Shown here piece after piece: positions 8,728 to 12,349 of a stretch of 12,349 nucleotides of DNA. The notes below the pieces were generated by a model. That model was not told the origin of the DNA, searched no databases, and was given only the letters and a program-made list of their open reading frames with translations. Numbering within the stretch: position 1 is the first letter of the stretch; the number at the start of each line of letters is the position of its first letter. This DNA comes from Candidatus Njordarchaeota archaeon. Lineage in GTDB: Archaea > Thermoproteota > JANJXX01 > Panguiarchaeales > Panguiarchaeaceae. Made by a program: the position numbers and the translations under genes. The stretch lies in NCBI GenBank assembly GCA_029855985.1, contig JAGSHR010000112.1, forward strand, positions 1-12,349, given 5' to 3'.

Positions 8728-9409
8728 ATCTATAATATTTGGAGAACTCATCCATATCTATCTTCTGTAGTTCATTATAAATTTCTCGTAGAGAATTAAT
8801 AAATAAGGTACTCGAACAGCCTTGAGATCTTATTGTCCCCATTGCTCTTATGATTCTCTTGGATAATTCTGGATTAATTTCGCTGATAACGCTTAGGTAT
8901 CTTGAACGAAATAAACCCCAACTCTCTAATAATTTGTCCTTTGCTTCTAATGCGTCATTCTCTAAGTCATTAACAAAATTGATTAAGCCCTTTAATAACT
9001 TACTTTCCGCAGAATCTAAAATATATCTTAAAGTAAGGTTAGACACAGTATAGTAAATCGATTGTTGATCGTGTGACTTATCATTAACTTCTTTATTAGG
9101 TGCTCCTTCCTCTTCTTTAGTAGTTCGATTCATATTGAACACTAATTTAAAATAGTTTGTTAGGTATCTTCTATAGAATTGATTTATTCTATTCATAACA
9201 AGTTTTCCCTCTGGTGAAAACATTGTTTCGCATATTTCTATAAAGCCCCCCAAGTTATATATGAATTCCCTAAATTCCCCAAATGCTTCATCGATCCTTC
9301 TTTTTATAGTTGCCTTTCTACTTAGATAATAAGTGATTATGGAGGAAACCACAGCACTCAGTAGGTTCGATCCCAATACGATCATTACAATGTCCACAAC
9401 AGATATCAT
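8726..9409 (-). CDS. Unknown protein with one N-terminal membrane helix and helical cytoplasmic domain
   Basis: The 227-residue product has a hydrophobic helix at about 4-28 followed at once by a positive patch (SRKATIKRR), which predicts an outside N-terminus and a cytoplasmic body. The rest is mainly helical and highly charged, with an acidic, probably disordered loop around 95-115 (KEEEGAPNKE and following) and long helices after it that could form coiled coils. I recognise no family. ATG at 9409 has GAGG about seven bases upstream, and the gap to the preceding stop is nine bases. A bitopic protein of this kind could tie the cytoplasmic GTPase or ATPase to the membrane; only gene order supports that. 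Confidence 0.85.
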   Translation of the reverse strand: MISVVDIVMIVLGSNLLSAVVSSIITYYLSRKATIKRRIDEAFGEFREFIYNLGGFIEICETMFSPEGKLVMNRINQFYRRYLTNYFKLVFNMNRTTKEEEGAPNKEVNDKSHDQQSIYYTVSNLTLRYILDSAESKLLKGLINFVNDLENDALEAKDKLLESWGLFRSRYLSVISEINPELSKRIIRAMGTIRSQGCSSTLFINSLREIYNELQKIDMDEFSKYYR

Positions 9410-9418
9410 CTTTTGCCC

Positions 9419-9865
9419 TCATAGATTTGATAAGAAGTTTTCTATGGCGTTGAAGTTTATTGTCTCTGGGTTTATGTTTATTGTTCTGTTTAATATGTGG
9501 AATGCTCCTGCTTCCTTGTTTTTGCTCGGCGCGATTAATGTTATTGATAGTGCATATGTTTTGTTTTCCACTATTTTTTCTAGGAATGTTTTTAGGAATT
9601 TTTTATCTTCTTCTGTAGGGGATTCTAGGAACATTGCTAGGTTTGGGTTTGCATTGAATAAGAATACTAGAGATCCAGGTCTGAGCAATAAGGTTTGCCA
9701 TCCTTTCATTATTAAGTTGTCCATTATATTGTTTAATCTCCCTATTTCCTCTTCTGCTATCTCTTCTGGGTACTCTAATATGGCCTGTATGAAGCTTTCT
9801 TTGTTAGCGTAAAAGGTGAAAAATCTCATTGTTAGTTTACTTACTTCTTGTTCGATATTCTCCAT
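9419..9865 (-). CDS. Unknown 148-residue soluble protein next to the GTPase
   Basis: The product has a helical N-terminal third (many E, I and L), then strands such as TLLLRPGSLVFLFNAN (57-72) and TYALSITLIAP, ending in a helical tail. The alpha-beta-alpha arrangement recalls small partner proteins of Ras-like GTPases (roadblock or longin folds), but I see no diagnostic motif and do not claim the family. ATG at 9865 has GAGAGGG just upstream, and the gap to the GTPase stop is 12 bases, so the two are almost certainly co-transcribed. The plus strand across this gene is unusually rich in G and T compared with the neighbour to its left (42 of 60 bases in 9541-9600 by hand count). Confidence 0.85.
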   Translation of the reverse strand: MENIEQEVSKLTMRFFTFYANKESFIQAILEYPEEIAEEEIGRLNNIMDNLIMKGWQTLLLRPGSLVFLFNANPNLAMFLESPTEEDKKFLKTFLEKIVENKTYALSITLIAPSKNKEAGAFHILNRTININPETINFNAIENFLSNL

Positions 9866-9877
9866 TTTAATCCCTCT

Positions 9878-10828
9878 CTATATTTCGCTTGTTTTTTCGA
9901 TTTTAATATAACCTAGTCTTTCTAAAATTGCTAAATATAATTTAATCTTATTTTTGTCTAATTTAAGCCTTTTTATTAACCTAAAAACTGGTTCTCCATC
10001 GATTAATTTTCTTGAAAATTCTGATAAAGTTCCAGAATTTACCCTCTTAACTATCCTGATCCTCGTGTTGAGTGTTATTGTCTTGGCTCTCTTCATGTCT
10101 TCTTTGGTTACTGTGTATGCATATACAGTTTTATTTTCGCTAAGTTTTTTCACTAAATTTTCCTTCTTTCGAATTAATCGTGGAGTTTCGAGATCATTGT
10201 TTATTTTCATGATCACTGCGTCTTTGAGTTTCATTTTTTCTAGGATCTCTTCTCTGTTGGATGTTCTTGGACTGTATGTTATGAATTTTGGTTTTATTTC
10301 TAGTCTTTCTGAGAATGAGTGGAATCCTTCGATTACTAGTATTAGGTCTTCCTCGCTTACCTTGTCTATCTTCGTTAGTATGTATATGTAGTTTGTTTTC
10401 ATTTCCTTTATAACGTATTTGGATATTTCTTCTAGGAATTCTAAATCCAAGGTGTTGTCTAGTACCGCTGTAGTATCTATGAAGATTAGAGTAGCATCAG
10501 GATTAATTTCTTTGTACTCCTCTCTGAAAATATCGCTTCTACATACTTCTCCTGGTATGTCAAAGACTGTTAGTTTGGGGTAGAATACAACCTCTATGTT
10601 TTTCGTTGTCTCGAGTTTTTCCAGATCTCCGTTGAATTTGTGTGCTTCGAATACATGTTTTCTAAACGCTGTTTTTCCAGCGCCTTTATCCCCACATAGA
10701 ATAAGTTTTGAGGGGGGGCTGTCAAAATAGTAGATCGGAGCCCTCGCAGGCTCCAAAACCCCAACACGGCCGGGAGAGAGTCCTCTGGACTCGCCTACTT
10801 TAATATCCGACAGCCCCCTCTCCTCCAA
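9878..10828 (-). CDS. Ras-like small GTPase with C-terminal winged-helix-like domain
   Basis: The 316-residue reading contains the full GTPase motif set: G1 GDKGAGKT (46-53), G3 DIPG (90-93), G4 TKID (152-155) and a G5-like YSPRTS (185-190). A strand, KLILCG, directly precedes G1, as in Arf/Rag/MglA-type GTPases. Residues about 280-312 look like a winged helix (FRLIKRLKL through ERLGYIKIEK). It would act as a nucleotide-dependent switch, perhaps controlling assembly of the membrane complex encoded downstream. The start is uncertain. TTG at 10828 gives the longest frame, but its first 40 codons are unusually G+C-rich, overlap a set of inverted repeats and lie very close to the predicted transcription start. 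TTG at 10756 (residue 25) is an alternative that still keeps the whole GTPase domain. Confidence 0.88.
   Translation of the reverse strand: MEERGLSDIKVGESRGLSPGRVGVLEPARAPIYYFDSPPSKLILCGDKGAGKTAFRKHVFEAHKFNGDLEKLETTKNIEVVFYPKLTVFDIPGEVCRSDIFREEYKEINPDATLIFIDTTAVLDNTLDLEFLEEISKYVIKEMKTNYIYILTKIDKVSEEDLILVIEGFHSFSERLEIKPKFITYSPRTSNREEILEKMKLKDAVIMKINNDLETPRLIRKKENLVKKLSENKTVYAYTVTKEDMKRAKTITLNTRIRIVKRVNSGTLSEFSRKLIDGEPVFRLIKRLKLDKNKIKLYLAILERLGYIKIEKTSEI
10714..10818 (-). other. Nested inverted repeats at the 5' end of the GTPase transcript (possible structured leader)
   Basis: A perfect 10-bp inverted repeat (10714-10723 with 10809-10818, GGGGGCTGTC/GACAGCCCCC) encloses a 5-bp stem (10729-10733 with 10795-10799) and two perfect 6-bp hairpins: GGAGCC/GGCTCC (10737-10742 with 10749-10754) and GAGTCC/GGACTC (10778-10783 with 10787-10792). 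The segment is much richer in G+C than its surroundings. In RNA it could fold into a branched structure at the very start of the operon mRNA. It also reads through as codons of the long GTPase frame, so it may be coding, a leader, or both. Confidence 0.5.
10755..10769. repeat. 15-bp direct repeat, copy 1
   Basis: AAAACCCCAACACGG lies between the two small hairpins at the 5' end of the GTPase transcript. It matches 12287-12301 exactly and in the same orientation. Confidence 0.4.
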
Positions 10829-10847
10829 TAAATTATACAGCTAATTG

Positions 10848-10860
10848 TTTTAAAAGGTTT
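10848..10860 (-). promoter_or_regulatory. Archaeal promoter (BRE/TATA) of the eight-gene operon
   Basis: On the minus strand AAACC followed by TTTTAAAA (10848-10855) resembles a BRE plus TATA box. Normal archaeal spacing would place the transcription start near 10824, within a few bases of the TTG at 10828. It is the only promoter-like gap before the packed genes running to the left edge. An AT-rich TATAATTT at 10830-10837 is a weaker alternative. Confidence 0.6.
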
Positions 10861-10925
10861 ATTTCGTGGAAAGTCTTCTGTTTAAGCTTACATGGTTCGT
10901 GCTTTATTTTGATTAATGTCTTTAG

Positions 10926-10939
10926 CAAAAAAATAAAGA
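10926..10939 (-). terminator. T-rich termination tract after the winged-helix/nuclease-like gene
   Basis: Just after the TAA at 10950-10952 the minus strand reads TCTTTATTTTTTT. Oligo-T runs without a hairpin are the usual intrinsic terminators of archaea. It lies between that gene and the promoter at 10848, so the two units are probably transcribed separately, perhaps with read-through. Confidence 0.5.
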
Positions 10940-10949
10940 TAAATTTGTT

Positions 10950-12194
10950 TTATATAATGTTTCCATCTATCATCTTGGTGTGTTTGCATGATATTGATGC
11001 GCATTTTTTACACAGTTTAAATGTTTTCTCTGGGGTTTTTATTTTTAGGATCTCTATTTTTTTGTTCGTGAATTTGTTGAATATTGTGTACTTTAAGTGG
11101 TTTGGGAATAGTTTTTCAGCAATTTTGGTTATAGCATAGATTATTCCTAGTCTTGTATCGTTGGATTCTAGTATGTAAAAGATCAGGTGTGCTATGTTTG
11201 GGTAAAAGTATATTGGTTTTGGATCTGTGAAATCTAGGAATTCTTTTTCTCCCTTCGATTCGAATTTAATGTAACCTGTAATATAGTCTGCTGATGTTGG
11301 TATTGTCGGCATGTTCTTTCTGAAGAAGTTTAAGACTACTGTGTAAGTTAATATTATTGTTTTTCCATTGTCCTTGTCTATAACCTTCAAGTACACTTTT
11401 GCTTTCTGCTTCATCCCCTTCTCCTTCTTGACTAACATATCCACAGGTGTAATGTGTCTAGTCGCCTTAAATACATGGATAACGAATTTCTGGTAGTCGC
11501 TCCACCGCCTAATTTTGCCCCTTATGTAGTCGTCAACATGCATTAAAGCCACGTATCCAGATACATCCTTGAATAATCCCTCGCTCTCCTCTATAGCCCT
11601 CAATAATCTACCATGTAACTCGTCTGGCTTGTCGGATAATATCAAAACATGCGCTCCTGACTTCAGGGATTGATAAATATGGTCAAGCAACGTAGAGATC
11701 TTATTCGTCCTCTCATACTCAACATGTATGGTCTTTTCCCCAATTTTATGCACTAGATCCGGTCTCCTCTTACCATAACCATTGCTAACAACTCTATCAC
11801 CATAAGTCGTCTTCGCGAGTATAGTGAAAAAACCATGATTCCTAAAAACCTTTCTACGATAAACCTCATAGGAAACACTAGCAAAACCATGAATCTGAGC
11901 TAAACTATACCCATCCTCCGTGAGGAAATAATAACGCCTCTTAGCGGACCCAATATTAATGGTGAAACTGTCAATATAACCCTTTGAAATAAGTTTCCTA
12001 ACAACATCGAAACCAGATAACTTAGCACTCCTCTGAAGCTGCCTAGCGTACATAGGTTTCCTCGCTAGAACCCTAATAACATTCAACCCCCCAACATCAA
12101 CATCTTGAACAGATATAACAATCACCTCCAAAAGCAATAAAAACCAGAAAAACAAAGAACACAGAATCATGTAAGAGTTTAAGCACAAGAACAC
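10950..12194 (-). CDS. Winged-helix protein with PD-(D/E)XK-like core and C-terminal CCCH cluster (replication-relaxation-like)
   Basis: The 414-residue reading has a winged helix at about 32-97 (wing GSAKRRYYFLTEDG), then RPD at 144-146, HVEYE at 157-161 and K165, a spacing typical of PD-(D/E)XK-like folds and of the bacterial replication-relaxation family. A beta-rich C-terminal half ends with C395, C398, C403 and H405 (CX2CX4CXH), a likely zinc site. It probably binds DNA and may regulate the operon or process the DNA moved by the ATPase. The N-terminus is uncertain: GTG at 12194 adds a hydrophobic stretch (about 9-27) resembling a membrane helix. A perfect SD (12123-12129) lies further in, before the winged helix, but has no ATG, GTG or TTG in frame at proper spacing. 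Confidence 0.82.
   Translation of the reverse strand: MFLCLNSYMILCSLFFWFLLLLEVIVISVQDVDVGGLNVIRVLARKPMYARQLQRSAKLSGFDVVRKLISKGYIDSFTINIGSAKRRYYFLTEDGYSLAQIHGFASVSYEVYRRKVFRNHGFFTILAKTTYGDRVVSNGYGKRRPDLVHKIGEKTIHVEYERTNKISTLLDHIYQSLKSGAHVLILSDKPDELHGRLLRAIEESEGLFKDVSGYVALMHVDDYIRGKIRRWSDYQKFVIHVFKATRHITPVDMLVKKEKGMKQKAKVYLKVIDKDNGKTIILTYTVVLNFFRKNMPTIPTSADYITGYIKFESKGEKEFLDFTDPKPIYFYPNIAHLIFYILESNDTRLGIIYAITKIAEKLFPNHLKYTIFNKFTNKKIEILKIKTPEKTFKLCKKCASISCKHTKMIDGNII
12123..12129 (-). promoter_or_regulatory. Perfect SD inside the annotated N-terminus, without a standard start codon
   Basis: The minus strand reads GGAGGTG. Six bases later, in frame, is ATA at 12116; ATT (12122) and GTT (12119) lie between. 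An in-frame GTG at 12125 is part of the SD itself. Starting at ATA would remove the hydrophobic N-terminal stretch and leave a soluble winged-helix protein. Whether it is used cannot be told from sequence alone. Confidence 0.4.
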
Positions 12195-12222
12195 AAACGA
12201 GAAACCCGGCCGTGAAGAAAAC

Positions 12223-12237
12223 TATAAAATATAAAAA
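12223..12237 (-). promoter_or_regulatory. TATA-like box of the winged-helix/nuclease-like gene
   Basis: The minus strand reads TTTTTATATTTTATA. Archaeal spacing would put the transcription start around 12198-12206, a few bases before GTG at 12194 (nearly leaderless) or about 80 bases before the internal SD at 12123. Confidence 0.5.
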
Positions 12238-12263
12238 TCAAAAACATTATAAAAATATTTTGA

Positions 12264-12280
12264 GGCACCAACAAGGTGCC
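12264..12280. other. Perfect 6-bp hairpin in the intergenic region
   Basis: GGCACC (12264-12269) and GGTGCC (12275-12280) form an exact inverted repeat around AACAA. On the minus strand it is followed by a T-rich stretch, so it could end a transcript entering from the right. It could also be an operator or part of the leader of a plus-strand gene. The rest of 12195-12349 is AT-rich non-coding sequence with the two promoter-like stretches. Confidence 0.45.
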
Positions 12281-12286
12281 AATGAA

Positions 12287-12301
12287 AAAACCCCAACACG
12301 G
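12287..12301. repeat. 15-bp direct repeat, copy 2
   Basis: AAAACCCCAACACGG here is identical to 10755-10769, about 1.5 kb away. Both copies lie in 5' control regions, and both are followed after a short gap by GGGAGAGA (10772 and 12309). It may be a regulatory site shared by the two transcription units. Confidence 0.4.
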
Positions 12302-12319
12302 TTTTTATGGGAGAGAAAT

Positions 12320-12349
12320 ATGAAGCCAAGTACAGTGAAAATCCCATAC
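12320..12349 (+). CDS. Possible start of a divergent plus-strand gene (first 10 codons only)
   Basis: ATG at 12320 follows GGGAGAG (12309-12315) at ordinary SD spacing and opens the frame MKPSTVKIPY, which leaves the window. An AT-rich ATTATAAAAATATTTT at 12246-12260 could be its TATA box. A different frame starting at ATG 12307 is also open to the edge. Too little is present to name a product. Confidence 0.3.
   Translation, partial: MKPSTVKIPY

Noticed and set aside
10714..10818. tRNA or other standard RNA gene in the branched repeat segment
   Set aside because: There is no T-arm, no 7-bp acceptor stem with a tRNA-like loop order, and no anticodon arm of normal size; only a generic branched fold is supported.
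10950..12349. Replication origin suggested by the change in base skew near 11450
   Set aside because: The skew swings back and forth over a few kilobases elsewhere in the window, and I saw no clustered origin-recognition repeats or nearby Orc1/Cdc6 gene.
12230..12349. C-terminal part of another minus-strand gene entering from the right
   Set aside because: The open minus frames here are short and end in the AT-rich promoter stretch, and the hairpin and SD-like site suggest non-coding sequence or a plus-strand start.

Overview
The window is A+T-rich DNA that looks like a hyperthermophilic archaeon of the Thermoproteota (crenarchaeal type, perhaps Desulfurococcales). The grounds are purine-rich Shine-Dalgarno (SD) sites at closely packed gene junctions, archaeal TATA-like boxes before the transcription units, oligo-T instead of hairpin termination, a codon style rich in AGG/AGA/ATA, and the protein families present. 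No rRNA, tRNA, CRISPR array or transposase was seen.

All nine well-supported genes lie on the minus strand, so transcription runs from right to left. At the right end (12195-12349) is a short control region with a TATA-like box, a perfect 6-bp hairpin and a possible plus-strand gene leaving the window. Next comes a 414-residue protein (10950-12194) with a winged helix, a PD-(D/E)XK-like core and a C-terminal CCCH cysteine/histidine cluster. A T-rich stop and a new promoter separate it from an eight-gene block whose junctions are overlaps or gaps of at most 12 bases: a Ras-like GTPase with a C-terminal winged helix; a 148-residue unknown; a 227-residue protein with one N-terminal membrane helix; a ~303-residue unknown; a secreted, C-terminally anchored protein of the zinc phospholipase C/P1 nuclease type with a damaged metal site; a 750-residue membrane protein with an extracytoplasmic prenyltransferase-like alpha/alpha repeat domain, two Ig-like domains and seven membrane helices; a 143-residue three-helix membrane protein; and a giant HerA/VirB4-like ATPase that runs off the left end after at least 1439 residues.

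The most unusual object is that ATPase. Between its N-terminal domain and its motor are two low-complexity arms of about 250 residues each, built of alternating small (G/S/T/A) and larger residues and separated by a 146-residue non-repetitive insert. All 53 glycines I located in the arms sit in a single parity per arm.

Taken together, the block looks like one envelope-spanning machine: a cytoplasmic DNA- or protein-pumping ATPase, a GTPase switch, membrane subunits and large outward-facing domains. It recalls conjugation-like or DNA-import systems of archaea, but I do not recognise it as any named system; its function is inference.
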